A stretch of 32,549 nt of DNA from Thermoguttaceae bacterium. Its GTDB lineage: Bacteria; Planctomycetota; Planctomycetia; Pirellulales; Thermoguttaceae. The stretch's first letter is position 1, and each line of letters begins with the position of its first letter. Both the position numbers and the translations under genes were made by a program. The stretch covers positions 1 through 32,549 of the forward strand of contig JAFTCU010000342.1 of NCBI GenBank assembly GCA_017454585.1, in the 5' to 3' direction. This document shows positions 16,489 through 24,320 of this stretch, in pieces. The notes below the pieces were generated by a model. The model was not told the origin of the DNA, did not search any database, and worked only from the letters and a program-made list of their open reading frames with translations.

Positions 16489-17637
16489 ATGAACTATCGC
16501 ACACCCTGGAATGAATCCCTGGTTTCCCTTTTGGGTTTTGGGCTGATGCGTCTTCCCATGACCAATCCTGAGACGATGGAAATTGATTTTCCAAAGGCCG
16601 AGGCGCTTGTTGACGCAGCGTACGAAAAGGGAGTCAACTACTTTGACACGGCATACGGCTACCACAATGGTCAGTCTGAACTCTTTGCAGGTTACGCGCT
16701 GAGCAAGTATCCGCGCAAGTCATATAACCTGACGAGCAAAATGCCCTCGTGGATGGTCAACACGCCGGAGGACGTGGAACGGGTGTTTCACGAGCAGCTC
16801 ACAAAGTGCCGGACCGAGTACTTCGACTTTTACCTCGTGCATAACGTGACGGCCAACAAATTCGAGCGGATCGAAAGTCTGAAAATCTACGAATTTCTTC
16901 AGAAAATGAAGGAAGAAGGGCTGATCCGTCACCTTGGCTTTTCTTTTCACGACACGCCGGAGGTTCTGGAGGCGGCGCTTGATCGCTGGGATTGGGAGTT
17001 TGTACAGATCCAGCTCAACTACCTGGACTGGTACTTGCAAAACGCGGAGCGTCAGTACGAACTGATTCGGGACCGCGGCCTGTACTGTATCGCGATGGAA
17101 CCTCTTCGAGGCGGTTCACTTTGCGATCTTCCTCCGGAAGCGGAAGCGATTTTGCGGAAAGCTCATCCCAAACGCACGCCAGCGGAGTGGGGCCTTCGAT
17201 TCGCAGCCATGCAGCCGTCCATGCTAACGGTTTTGAGTGGGATGAATTCCATGGCTCAAGTGGAAGAAAATATTCAAACCGTAAATCAGTTCCAGCCGCT
17301 GAGCGAGGCGGATCTGGCTGTTCTCGCCGAGGTTCGGACCGCGTATCTCGGCAGTTCGCCGATCCCGTGTACTGCCTGCCGGTACTGCGACGGTTGCCCG
17401 AAAGGTGTTGAAATTCCGAAAATGCTTGCAATCATCAACAGTTACAAGCGAACGGGACGAGGGTTCAATTTCCTGGCCGATTGTAACGTGCTGGGGAAGG
17501 CGAAAGACGCTTCGAATTGCGTGGCGTGTGGGAAATGCGTAAAGGTCTGCCCTCAGAAGATCAACATCCCGGAAGAAATGGCAAAAGCCAAGGAAATGAT
17601 GGAAACGTTTGAGAGACCAGACTGGTTAAAACGGTGA
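16489..17637 (+). CDS. Aldo/keto reductase with C-terminal iron-sulfur domain
   Basis: This 382-residue protein is a TIM-barrel aldo/keto reductase over residues 1-290, followed by a ferredoxin-like tail. The catalytic tetrad is visible as D53, Y58, K84 and H118. The tail has two cysteine sets, C294/C297/C300/C303 and C344/C347/C350/C354. The second is a classic CxxCxxCxxxCP motif, so one or two 4Fe-4S clusters are expected. Such proteins are common in anaerobes and reduce carbonyls, possibly taking electrons through the clusters. AGAGGA lies six bases before the ATG. The gene stands alone and is convergent with the next gene. Confidence 0.92.
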   Translation: MNYRTPWNESLVSLLGFGLMRLPMTNPETMEIDFPKAEALVDAAYEKGVNYFDTAYGYHNGQSELFAGYALSKYPRKSYNLTSKMPSWMVNTPEDVERVFHEQLTKCRTEYFDFYLVHNVTANKFERIESLKIYEFLQKMKEEGLIRHLGFSFHDTPEVLEAALDRWDWEFVQIQLNYLDWYLQNAERQYELIRDRGLYCIAMEPLRGGSLCDLPPEAEAILRKAHPKRTPAEWGLRFAAMQPSMLTVLSGMNSMAQVEENIQTVNQFQPLSEADLAVLAEVRTAYLGSSPIPCTACRYCDGCPKGVEIPKMLAIINSYKRTGRGFNFLADCNVLGKAKDASNCVACGKCVKVCPQKINIPEEMAKAKEMMETFERPDWLKR

Positions 17638-17648
17638 GAATTAGCCCC

Positions 17649-17679
17649 AAAAAAGCAAACGGGGTCATCGCCGACCCCG
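17649..17679 (-). terminator. Terminator of the sigma-factor module
   Basis: CGGGGTC (17660-17666) and GACCCCG (17673-17679) enclose a six-base loop. On the minus strand they are followed by TTTGCTTTTTT. It lies between two convergent genes and could also slow plus-strand transcripts. Confidence 0.8.
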
Positions 17680-17703
17680 CTCGCCTTGGGTTTTAGTGCT
17701 TCT

Positions 17704-18402
17704 TTAGAATCTCAAATCCTCGTCGGTCCCGATCAGCTCCAGCATTCGTTTTTCAACGATGCGATCTTTGCGCCCGTTTCGCTCTTCGGTCTGTTTACGG
17801 AGTTCCTGAATACGGTCCTCAAAAATTTTCAATTCGAACATACGTCGGGCCTGACGCGCATCGAAAAGCTGATTCACGACATCTCGCAACTGCTTCTCAA
17901 GTTCCGCTTTCTTTCCCGGTTTTTTCTCTCCCTTAAACTTTTTAACTAAATCACGGCATTGTGCGTCCAATTCCAATTCATTCTCAACGATTTGACGGAA
18001 TTCCGGGTACTTTTTGAGGGCGGCGCCGATGTTCCCCCTTAAATCTCTTTGGTCGAAATCCGGCTTGAAATCACCTCGGAACGGTCTCGTTTTCTCTTTG
18101 GCGAGTTCTTGAGGCTGAGCTGGATTTTTTTCTTTGGGAGTGGTTTGTTCCTGCTTTTGGGCGGCCTTTTGCGCCTGCTTCGCGACTTTTTCGGCCTGTT
18201 TTTGCGCTGCTTTTTCCTGTCTCAAGGCCTCACGAGTTTTTTTGTCGAGCGAGGCCTTGACAGGTTGTGCCTCGGGCTGAGTTTCCGTGGCGGCCGGTTG
18301 ATCGGGTCCCGGAGTGGCCTGCGCCTGCATCGCCTCCTCAGCCCAAACTGCGGTGGTGGTCAATCCGAGGAATAAAATCCCTGCGCAAATCATTTTTTTC
18401 AT
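17704..18402 (-). CDS. Secreted coiled-coil protein of the sigma-factor module
   Basis: This 232-residue protein has a signal peptide (about 1-21, ending AVWA). A Pro/Gln/Ala-rich segment follows, then a Lys/Gln/Ala-rich helix (residues about 52-90). The C-terminal ~110 residues are charged and helical with coiled-coil character, ending RMLELIGTDEDLRF. No catalytic motif is seen. The helical, periplasmic character and its place 12 bases after a membrane protein and an ECF sigma factor recall CpxP/Spy- or CnrX-type sensors that report envelope stress or metals. I cannot show homology, so the function is inferred from context. Confidence 0.75.
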   Translation of the reverse strand: MKKMICAGILFLGLTTTAVWAEEAMQAQATPGPDQPAATETQPEAQPVKASLDKKTREALRQEKAAQKQAEKVAKQAQKAAQKQEQTTPKEKNPAQPQELAKEKTRPFRGDFKPDFDQRDLRGNIGAALKKYPEFRQIVENELELDAQCRDLVKKFKGEKKPGKKAELEKQLRDVVNQLFDARQARRMFELKIFEDRIQELRKQTEERNGRKDRIVEKRMLELIGTDEDLRF

Positions 18403-18414
18403 GATGGTTTCCTT

Positions 18415-18861
18415 TTAAAAGAGTTCCTCTTCTTCAAATTCCTCATCCCATTCAGAAAGAGAATTAAATAAAACAGCGTATTCCAGTTCTACGGATGAAT
18501 CATCCATCGCAATCTGTTCCAGTTGTTCGTCGAACAGTTCCAGGTCCAGTTCGCCTTCCTCCCAGTCCAGTTCCGGATCTAAAAAGTCGTTTGCCGAACG
18601 ATTTCCCAGCGGACCGTTCCCGTAAAAGAGACCAATCGTCAGTGCGATCAGAACAAGGGCTGCAGTCGAAAGGAAAACCAGCGCCTTCCCGAAATGACGA
18701 GGTTTACGGGGGCTTATGCTCTGTACGGCTGGTTCCCGATAAACGGCTTCGTGTGCGGCGGTCAGAATGTGACCAAAACGGGTCCATTCCGGCGCGGAGT
18801 TCAATTCACGTTCCAGAGATTCTGATTCCATTTCCAGGTTTTGCTTTAAATTTTCATTCAT
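18415..18861 (-). CDS. Single-pass membrane protein, probable anti-sigma factor
   Basis: The 148 residues comprise an ~55-residue soluble N-terminus, one membrane helix (about residues 58-80) and a very acidic C-terminus of about 68 residues ending EEEELF. Its start codon overlaps the stop of the sigma gene (ATGA, 18858-18861), which suggests coupled, stoichiometric production. That position and topology are those of an anti-sigma factor. It lacks the HxxxCxxC zinc motif of the common ZAS family, so if it is an anti-sigma it uses another fold. The extracytoplasmic acidic tail could contact the basic secreted protein encoded next. Confidence 0.7.
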   Translation of the reverse strand: MNENLKQNLEMESESLERELNSAPEWTRFGHILTAAHEAVYREPAVQSISPRKPRHFGKALVFLSTAALVLIALTIGLFYGNGPLGNRSANDFLDPELDWEEGELDLELFDEQLEQIAMDDSSVELEYAVLFNSLSEWDEEFEEEELF

Positions 18862-19379
18862 GGATTCGCTCCAAATTTTTCTTTAAGCACGATCATGCCC
18901 CTGCGCGCGTGGCTCAACACGGTGTTCAAGGGCATTTCCAGGCTTTCAGCTATTTCCTGAAATTTGAGCTGGCCGAAAAAATGCATCGTTAAAACCTGCC
19001 TCTGTGCCGGAGTTAAAAACTTCATTATTTCGTGAAGGATTTTAGCCTCTTCGGACTTTTCGGCCATCTGGTCTGGTAATTCATCGCTTTCCTGCTCAAG
19101 CATGATGTTCCAGGTTTCTTCGTCGCAGAGGGTTTCGGAATGACGCCGGAACCAGTCTTTCAGGCAGTGTGTCGCGACTCGGAAAAGAAACGCTTTGGCA
19201 GAGCCTCGCTCCTCGTAGGAATCGTACCGTTCCCAGACCCGGAGGAAAGTTTCCTGCGTCAAATCGTCCGCGAGGTGAACGCTCTGCGTCAAGGAATACA
19301 AATAGCCGTGGATGGCTCGGTGGTAGGTCTTGAACCATTCGTTCCATCGGGCTTCAAATTTGGCTGAGCGGCGTTTCAT
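18858..19379 (-). CDS. ECF-type RNA polymerase sigma factor
   Basis: I use the ATG at 19379, giving 173 residues. The longer frame to 19424 starts with TTG and adds residues unlike the family. Region 2 covers about residues 15-80 (DDLTQETFLRVWERY, with the -10 recognising helix). Region 4 covers about 118-165 (LTPAQRQVLTMHFFGQL and the helix EIAESLEMPLNTVLSHARRG). There is no long C-terminal extension. ECF sigma factors direct polymerase to stress or surface genes and are held by a co-encoded anti-sigma. It is the first gene of a three-gene unit with the membrane and secreted proteins. Confidence 0.93.
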   Translation of the reverse strand: MKRRSAKFEARWNEWFKTYHRAIHGYLYSLTQSVHLADDLTQETFLRVWERYDSYEERGSAKAFLFRVATHCLKDWFRRHSETLCDEETWNIMLEQESDELPDQMAEKSEEAKILHEIMKFLTPAQRQVLTMHFFGQLKFQEIAESLEMPLNTVLSHARRGMIVLKEKFGANP

Positions 19380-19434
19380 ATAAAGGTAAACGGACGAAAA
19401 AGATTTTTTATTGCAGATTTGCAAACAGAAATTT

Positions 19435-19476
19435 GGGCAGGGTACTTAAAATACAGGGAGGATTGGGTATCTGCCC
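19435..19476 (-). terminator. Imperfect hairpin after leuC
   Basis: GGGCAG-GG-TAC (19435 on) pairs with GTA-T-CTGCCC (ending 19476), with small internal bulges and a loop of about 20 bases. It lies 25 bases past the leuC stop and just upstream of the sigma gene. No strong T tract is present, so it may be a terminator or a structured leader. Confidence 0.35.
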
Positions 19477-19501
19477 CCTTTCCTCCCGCTAAAATTTAAC
19501 A

Positions 19502-20896
19502 TCAGTTCACGAAATGACCGGCACAAGCCGCAGCGGCGGCCATCGCGGGAGAAACGAGATGTGTCCGACCGCCTTTGCCCTGACGCCCTTCAAAGTTCCG
19601 GTTTGACGTGGATGCACAACGCTGACCCGGCTGCAGTTTGTCGGGATTCATCGCCAGGCACATGGAGCATCCCGCTTCACGCCACTCGAAACCCGCATCG
19701 ATGAAGATTTTGTCGAGACCTTCTGCCTCGGCCTGTGCTTTGACCAGGCCAGTACCCGGTACGACCAGAGCGGTCACACCCGGCGCGACTTTCTTCCCTT
19801 TGGCCACTTCCGCGGCGGCACGAAGGTCTTCGATTCGGCCGTTTGTGCAGGAACCGATGAAGCAGTAGTCGATTGAAATATCAGTCATTTTCTCGCCGCC
19901 CTTGAAGCCCATGTACGCCAACGCGGCCTCACAGGATTTGCGCTCGGTTTCGTCAGTGAAGTCGCTCGGGCAGGGAATCGTCCCGTCCATCGGCATAACC
20001 TGACCGGGGTTGGTTCCCCACGTGACCATCGGCGTAATGTCGGCGGCGTCGAGGACCACGACGCGGTCGTATTCGGCTCCTTCGTCCGACGCGAAGGATT
20101 TCCAGAACTCCACGGCCTTTTCAAAATCCGCGCCTTTCGGAGAGTATGGACGGTCTTTCAGATACGCGAAAGTCGTTTCATCCGGGGCGACCATGCCGGC
20201 GCGCGCGCCCATCTCGATGGACATGTTGCAGAGCGTCATACGGCCTTCCATGCTCAGCGAACGGATCGCCTCACCGGTGTACTCGACGCAGTAGCCGGTC
20301 CCGCCGGAAACGCCGATTTTCCCGATGATATAGAGGATCACGTCCTTGGCCGAAACGCCGGGCTTGAGCTGGCCATTGACGCGGACTTCAAGGGTCTTGG
20401 GTTTGTACTGGAGCAGGGTCTGGGTCGCGAGCACGTGCTCCACCTCGGAGGTTCCGATCCCGAAAGCCAGCGCGCCAAAAGCCCCGTGCGTGGCCGTATG
20501 CGAGTCACCGCAGACGATCGTCATGCCCGGGCGGGTAAGCCCTTGTTCAGGACCCATGACGTGACAAACGCCCTGACGAGGATCGCCTACATCGAAAAGC
20601 GTAACGCCAAAGTCCTTTGCGTTCTGGCGCAGAGTATCGATTTGTTTCTTCGCGATTTCGTCTTTGATCGGCAGAGAACGATCTGTCGTCGGAACGTTGT
20701 GGTCAGGAACCGCGAAAGTTTTGTCTGTGCGGCGCACTGTTCGATTGTTCAGGCGCAACCCCTCGAAAGCCTGAGGGCTGGTCACTTCATGGACGAGCTG
20801 CAGATCAATGTACAGGATCGTCTGCTTCCCTTCTTCCGCGTGAACAATGTGGTGGTTCCAGATTTTTTCGAACATCGTCAGAGGTTTCGTACTCAT
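19502..20896 (-). CDS. leuC: 3-isopropylmalate dehydratase large subunit
   Basis: This 464-residue protein is a full-length aconitase-superfamily LeuC. It converts 2-isopropylmalate to 3-isopropylmalate in leucine synthesis, together with the small subunit LeuD. The three 4Fe-4S ligands are visible as C350 (FIGSCTNGR), C410 and C413 ([11 protein letters not shown]). Other family motifs include [14 protein letters not shown] near 128 and [14 protein letters not shown] near the end. No leuD or other leucine gene is adjacent, so the pathway genes are dispersed or leuD lies elsewhere. The gene has its own promoter in the gap after the methyltransferase. Confidence 0.97.
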   Translation of the reverse strand: MSTKPLTMFEKIWNHHIVHAEEGKQTILYIDLQLVHEVTSPQAFEGLRLNNRTVRRTDKTFAVPDHNVPTTDRSLPIKDEIAKKQIDTLRQNAKDFGVTLFDVGDPRQGVCHVMGPEQGLTRPGMTIVCGDSHTATHGAFGALAFGIGTSEVEHVLATQTLLQYKPKTLEVRVNGQLKPGVSAKDVILYIIGKIGVSGGTGYCVEYTGEAIRSLSMEGRMTLCNMSIEMGARAGMVAPDETTFAYLKDRPYSPKGADFEKAVEFWKSFASDEGAEYDRVVVLDAADITPMVTWGTNPGQVMPMDGTIPCPSDFTDETERKSCEAALAYMGFKGGEKMTDISIDYCFIGSCTNGRIEDLRAAAEVAKGKKVAPGVTALVVPGTGLVKAQAEAEGLDKIFIDAGFEWREAGCSMCLAMNPDKLQPGQRCASTSNRNFEGRQGKGGRTHLVSPAMAAAAACAGHFVN

Positions 20897-20949
20897 TTTG
20901 GCTCGCTTTCGTTAAATGAAACGGAAAAACTGTTTAAATGAATTCGTAT

Positions 20950-20977
20950 ATTTTACCCGTTTGTAGAAAAATTTCAA
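20950..20977 (-). promoter_or_regulatory. Promoter of leuC
   Basis: On the minus strand TTGAAA (20972-20977) and TAAAAT (20950-20955) are 16 bases apart. The predicted transcription start falls on a GAATTC site (20940-20945), about 45 bases before the leuC ATG. Confidence 0.65.
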
Positions 20978-20984
20978 GGCGGGG

Positions 20985-21938
20985 TTAGTTTATTCCGGGA
21001 TTTTTTTGCTGAATAAAGATCCGCGCGTAGGTAATTTTCCCGTTCAGGATCGGTTTAGCGTTTCCTGTGCCTCTGAAGGGGATCCCAACCAGCTCCGGGC
21101 GGTATCTGGCCGAGGCTGCGAGGCCCAAAATAGAGAACTGCTTCGGATTGTATTTCGTCAGGAAGGTGATCGGGACGCCCATCACACCCGGCCAGTCGCG
21201 CGGGATCTCCGCAGTGTGGGCCACTTCGATCGCATCGTAATTTTCGTATCGGGGATACTTCCGCGGACTGTAGCGACAGACGAGTGGCAGAAACTCCCGT
21301 CGCTTTTCCACGTCCAGATTCGTGAACCACTGCACTCCCGACACGCGGATCATTCCCTCCCGGTGGTCGGTCGAGACGGCGTAATCTGTGTAAAACCGAT
21401 TCACAAAATGGGCCGCTCCTCCGGGAAAACCAAACCCGAGCCAGAGCCGATTTTTCTGGATCAGCGGGAATATCTCCTGGTACGTGATGGCGTTTTGAGA
21501 CCCGATGATCAGAAATTTCTTGCCTGTATTTTCGAGCTGGGAAACAAATTCACGAAAGAGTGAAAAGGGTGGGTTCGTCACCACCAAGTCCGCCTGATGC
21601 AGAATTTCCAGACACTCGGCGCTTCGGAAGTCACCGGTCCCATTCAGAGGATAGATCGAGAGTTTTTCCCCATCGAATTCCGCAAAAACTGCCTTTTGTC
21701 CCAATTCCGGTCTGGAGATGCAAGAGGCCAGAAGGCTTTTGAGGCCCAGCTCGTAAAAATGGTCCCGAAAATAAGCAAAGAACTGGCTCGTGTGCGGGTC
21801 GTCGCAGTTACAAAGAACGATTTTCCCCTGAAATTGTGCGTTGTAGTGCCGTAATTCCCGCTCAATGTCAGTCAGTTGTGTGTAGAATTCGTCCCTCGCG
21901 AGACGCTGAGCGGCACGCAGATTGGCATTTCCCGGCAT
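20985..21938 (-). CDS. EcoRI-type adenine-specific DNA methyltransferase, no adjacent restriction enzyme
   Basis: This 317-residue protein resembles M.EcoRI through its length. The N-terminus contains DEFYTQ (16-21) and DIE-EL, and CNCDDP lies at 43-48. The amino-methyltransferase motif IV is NPPF (122-125), followed by SLFREFVSQLE. It should transfer a methyl group from S-adenosylmethionine to N6 of adenine. M.EcoRI modifies GAATTC, but close relatives can differ in specificity. No endonuclease gene flanks it: leuC lies downstream and a DUF362 gene upstream. It is therefore an orphan, possibly regulatory or a remnant of a restriction system. No ribosome binding site is visible. A palindrome (21946-21961) lies directly before the start codon. 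Confidence 0.9.
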   Translation of the reverse strand: MPGNANLRAAQRLARDEFYTQLTDIERELRHYNAQFQGKIVLCNCDDPHTSQFFAYFRDHFYELGLKSLLASCISRPELGQKAVFAEFDGEKLSIYPLNGTGDFRSAECLEILHQADLVVTNPPFSLFREFVSQLENTGKKFLIIGSQNAITYQEIFPLIQKNRLWLGFGFPGGAAHFVNRFYTDYAVSTDHREGMIRVSGVQWFTNLDVEKRREFLPLVCRYSPRKYPRYENYDAIEVAHTAEIPRDWPGVMGVPITFLTKYNPKQFSILGLAASARYRPELVGIPFRGTGNAKPILNGKITYARIFIQQKNPGIN

Positions 21939-21945
21939 AGATCAA

Positions 21946-21961
21946 ATTCAATATTTTGAAT
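21946..21961. promoter_or_regulatory. Palindrome at the methyltransferase start
   Basis: ATTCAA-TATT-TTGAAT is a perfect inverted repeat with a four-base centre, eight bases upstream of the methyltransferase ATG. It could be an operator for autoregulation or a small hairpin that masks initiation. Confidence 0.45.
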
Positions 21962-21963
21962 AC

Positions 21964-21994
21964 AAAAAGGGCGCGATCAGATTTGACCGCGCCC
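21964..21994 (-). terminator. Terminator of the DUF362 gene
   Basis: GGGCGCG (21969-21975) and CGCGCCC (21988-21994) enclose a 12-base loop. On the minus strand they are followed by TTTTT. It starts about nine bases after the DUF362 stop and separates it from the methyltransferase. Confidence 0.85.
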
Positions 21995-22003
21995 AAAAAT
22001 TCA

Positions 22004-22930
22004 TCAGAATTTCGCCTGCTCGACTTTCAACGATTTAATGTTCATCGTGCCAACGCCGAGTTTCTCACCCATTGCGAGATAGGAAACCTGATCCAGCGGC
22101 ATTTCCACAATGCGGTTGAAGAATCGCGTTGCAGCGGTATCGACAGCAACCATGTCAGTGCTCATAAAGAGCGCTTTGGTCAGAACCGCATCCGCTTCGG
22201 AACGGCCTTTCGGACCGTTGGATTTCATCGTGCGGTAAGCGTCCACGATGTTCAGCACTGGCGGACGGATCAGGCAGGAGTCGGCGATGCACTGGTGCAG
22301 GTCGTTCGAGTGGAAGAAACGACGGTCCCAGACGATTCCCATGAGGTTTTTCATCGCGATGGTCATTCGTGCGCCGACGTGGCATTTCAGGCACGGAACG
22401 TTGAACCAGACGTCCGCGTCCAGGATCGCCTTGAGGACTTTCGCCTTCTTGAGCTTGACTGCGCCAGGGACTTCCACTTCGCGGTAGTAGGATTCGTCAT
22501 CTCCCGGGAGCATATTGGCGCCGGCCTTGATGACCGCGTCTTCGATCCCGCTGGTCTTGTACGCCATGCGCCAGTTGTCGCACGTGTGCTCGACCACGTT
22601 GACTTCCTTCGCGCCTGCCTCGAAGCAGGCTTTGATCAAAGCGCTGATGATCTGCGGATTCGTGTTTGCGGCACATTCCGGAGTACGATCCCACGCAGCG
22701 TTTGGCTTGATGCAGACGACCTGGCCTTTTTTCACGAAACGTTCGATCCCACCCATTTTCTTCATGGCGGCGGTGAACATCTCGGCTGGCTCGCCACCCA
22801 TGGCAACGACCAGATCGGTCTTTTTGCCCGCTTTGGCGGTCTGAGCCATCACGGAAGAGGCCCCATCCACGGAAATGGCCGCGGCGGCACCAGCGGCAAG
22901 TGACTGCAGAAATTCATGACGATTCATCAT
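22004..22930 (-). CDS. DUF362 family protein with Tat-like signal
   Basis: This 308-residue protein has an N-terminal secretion signal in the Tat style (MMNRHEFLQSLAAGAAAA) in which the usual second Arg is His, so Tat export is uncertain. The rest matches DUF362: VVCIKPNAAWDR, the FEAGAKEVNVVEHT region, VWFNVPCLKCH followed by TIAMKNLMG, and the end with VDTAATRFF. The family is often found near iron-sulfur proteins; its activity is not established. AAAGGA lies before the ATG, and the gene has its own promoter and terminator, so it is a single-gene unit. Confidence 0.88.
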   Translation of the reverse strand: MMNRHEFLQSLAAGAAAAISVDGASSVMAQTAKAGKKTDLVVAMGGEPAEMFTAAMKKMGGIERFVKKGQVVCIKPNAAWDRTPECAANTNPQIISALIKACFEAGAKEVNVVEHTCDNWRMAYKTSGIEDAVIKAGANMLPGDDESYYREVEVPGAVKLKKAKVLKAILDADVWFNVPCLKCHVGARMTIAMKNLMGIVWDRRFFHSNDLHQCIADSCLIRPPVLNIVDAYRTMKSNGPKGRSEADAVLTKALFMSTDMVAVDTAATRFFNRIVEMPLDQVSYLAMGEKLGVGTMNIKSLKVEQAKF

Positions 22931-23566
22931 TTTCAGGATTCCTTTAGGTTAGCATATTTAAAATCGTAGCTTTTAGAATAATTATAATCGAATAAGTTTT
23001 TTTTGCAAGAGGTTAAAAGGGAAATTCAGGAAATTTAGGTGAAATATTTGGAATTTTTTGAGAAGCCGAGCCTTTCCGTACATATTTAGAAAGCCTCGAA
23101 ACGAATCGCGTACTTTTAGCAAAAAAAGATTATTTGGGGGAGTTATCTCTCAAAAAAACATACTTTTTTGGGAAAAAGGGTCTTTCTTTTGAAAAAAACG
23201 AAAAATTAATCAATTCTTCCCTTGCCCCCCCTTTTCTTTCTTCTGATTTTTGTTATAGTTAAATAGTGTCAACGCGAGAACGTCCCCGGTGGGCAAAATG
23301 CGAAGGTTGGCCGGAGGTCATTCTTCGGTCCTTACTTGTGTATTTGTTACAGGCTCTTTTTTCTTCAGGGTTGACCGAAAACAGAGGAAACTGGAACGTG
23401 TTGACATAATAAGTTGTTTCGTTGCGACAATTTACAGTTTTTTCCATTTGATATTTCCAAAATCTGCCACTAGTGATTCGAACCGTGGCATCAGAGAAGT
23501 CATAGAAGGGAAATTCAGATGGAACGATTATAATTTCAAGATAGATTTTCAGAAAAGGGGTATACT
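22931..23566. other. 636-base AT-rich intergenic region
   Basis: The left end carries the DUF362 promoter (minus strand). I see no convincing coding region. On the plus strand TATAGT (23254-23259) and TTGACA (23401-23406) are isolated half-promoters. TATAAT (23529-23534) precedes the UmuD-like gene, and AAGGGG (23555-23560) is its ribosome binding site. TGGAACG occurs twice (23392-23398, 23520-23526). The GC-richer stretch 23270-23345 may be transcribed, but I could not fold it into a known RNA. Confidence 0.4.
22981..23008 (-). promoter_or_regulatory. Promoter of the DUF362 gene
   Basis: On the minus strand TTGCAA (23003-23008) and TATAAT (22981-22986) are 16 bases apart, about 50 bases before the start codon. 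Confidence 0.65.
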
Positions 23567-24082
23567 ATGCCGAGAGGTGGAAAACGCAAGGGTGCCGGTC
23601 GTCCGAAGGGAACAGGGAAATTTGGAGTTCCGACAAAAGCGATCCGTGTTCCGGATTCCATGGTGGAACAGATCGTTGAATTCATTCGTCGTAAAGCGGA
23701 TGTCTATCCGTTTTATCCGAACAAGTGTCAGGCTGGTTTCCCGAGCTGCATAGAGGATATGCCGGCTGAAGATTTGGATTTAGCCGGTTTCCTGATCAAA
23801 AATCCGTGCGCGACTTTCTTCGTTCGTGCCACCGGTGAGTCCATGACTGGAGCGGGCATCTTCGCCGATGACGTTTTGGTTGTTGACCGAAGTTCTGAGC
23901 CGGAAAACAACGACATCGTGATTGCCGTTATCAACAATGAATTCACGGTGAAACGTCTCGCGAAAAAAGACAACAAAGTCGAGCTCCTCAGCGAAAATCC
24001 TGACTACCCGTCCATTTCGATCCCGGAAGGTACGGAGCTGCAGATTTGGGGTGTTGTGAAGTTCGCCATACATTCCGTCTGA
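23567..24082 (+). CDS. UmuD-like self-cleaving S24 protease with AT-hook-like DNA-binding N-terminus
   Basis: The C-terminal 120 of 171 residues match UmuD. The predicted self-cleavage site is A56-G57 in QAGFPS, the nucleophile S92 in GESM, and the general base K129 in FTVKRL. The intervals (G to S 35, S to K 37) equal those of E. coli UmuD (G25, S60, K97). Unlike UmuD, the N-terminal 55 residues hold a basic Gly-rich AT-hook-like segment (GGKRKGAGRPKG) and a KAIRVPDSMVEQIVEFI unit that resembles a ribbon-helix-helix strand and helix. No umuC or other polymerase gene is adjacent. It may be a DNA-damage-responsive, self-inactivating repressor rather than a polymerase subunit; that is inference. 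AAGGGG lies six bases before the ATG. Confidence 0.85.
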   Translation: MPRGGKRKGAGRPKGTGKFGVPTKAIRVPDSMVEQIVEFIRRKADVYPFYPNKCQAGFPSCIEDMPAEDLDLAGFLIKNPCATFFVRATGESMTGAGIFADDVLVVDRSSEPENNDIVIAVINNEFTVKRLAKKDNKVELLSENPDYPSISIPEGTELQIWGVVKFAIHSV

Positions 24083-24107
24083 TCGAGTCTTTAAGACTTA
24101 AATTTAT

Positions 24108-24141
24108 AAGGCCGGCATGGTTTTCATGTCCGGTCTTTTTT
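24108..24141 (+). terminator. Terminator of the UmuD-like gene
   Basis: AAGGCCGGCATG and CATGTCCGGTCTT pair over 12 bases with one bulged T around GTTTT, followed by TTTT. It begins 25 bases after the stop codon. Confidence 0.9.
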
Positions 24142-24166
24142 GTTGGTTTCAGAGGGATATTCAGAC

Positions 24167-24201
24167 AAAAAAACTCCCGCGTTTGGAGTAAACGCAGGAG
24201 T
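24167..24201 (-). terminator. Terminator of the tRNA-Cys pair
   Basis: On the minus strand ACTCCTGCGTTT and AAACGCGGGAGT pair, with one mismatch, around a five-base loop. They are followed by a run of T. It starts six bases after the second tRNA. Confidence 0.9.
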
Positions 24202-24207
24202 CTTGAG

Positions 24208-24279
24208 AGGTGACACCCGGACTCGAACCGGGGTAGGTTGATTTGCAATCAACTGCCTAAGCCACTTGGCTATGTCACC
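24208..24279 (-). tRNA. tRNA-Cys (anticodon GCA), second in transcription order
   Basis: The 72-base cloverleaf has acceptor arms GGTGACA/TGTCACC, anticodon stem GTTGA/TCAAC with loop TTGCAAA (anticodon GCA), and T arm CCCGG-TTCGAGT-CCGGG. The discriminator base is U73, as expected for tRNA-Cys. The 3' CCA is not encoded. It differs from its neighbour by one base in the D-loop region (GGCTTAGG here, GGTTTAGG there). Confidence 0.96.
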
Positions 24280-24320
24280 TATTTGCGGGGGCTTTGAAAT
24301 AATAAAAAAGGATAAAAAAG

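Noticed and set aside
19380..19424. N-terminal extension of the sigma factor.
   Set aside because: It relies on a TTG start and adds a hydrophobic, Ser-rich stretch not seen in ECF sigma factors.
22380..22395. CLKCH in the DUF362 protein looks like a haem c (CxxCH) motif.
   Set aside because: It falls in the family's conserved P-x-x-K-x-H segment, where the cysteines are chance replacements; no other haem feature is present.
24086..24098. AGTCTT-T-AAGACT palindrome after the UmuD-like gene as a possible operator.
   Set aside because: It lies between a stop codon and a strong terminator, where an operator has no obvious role.
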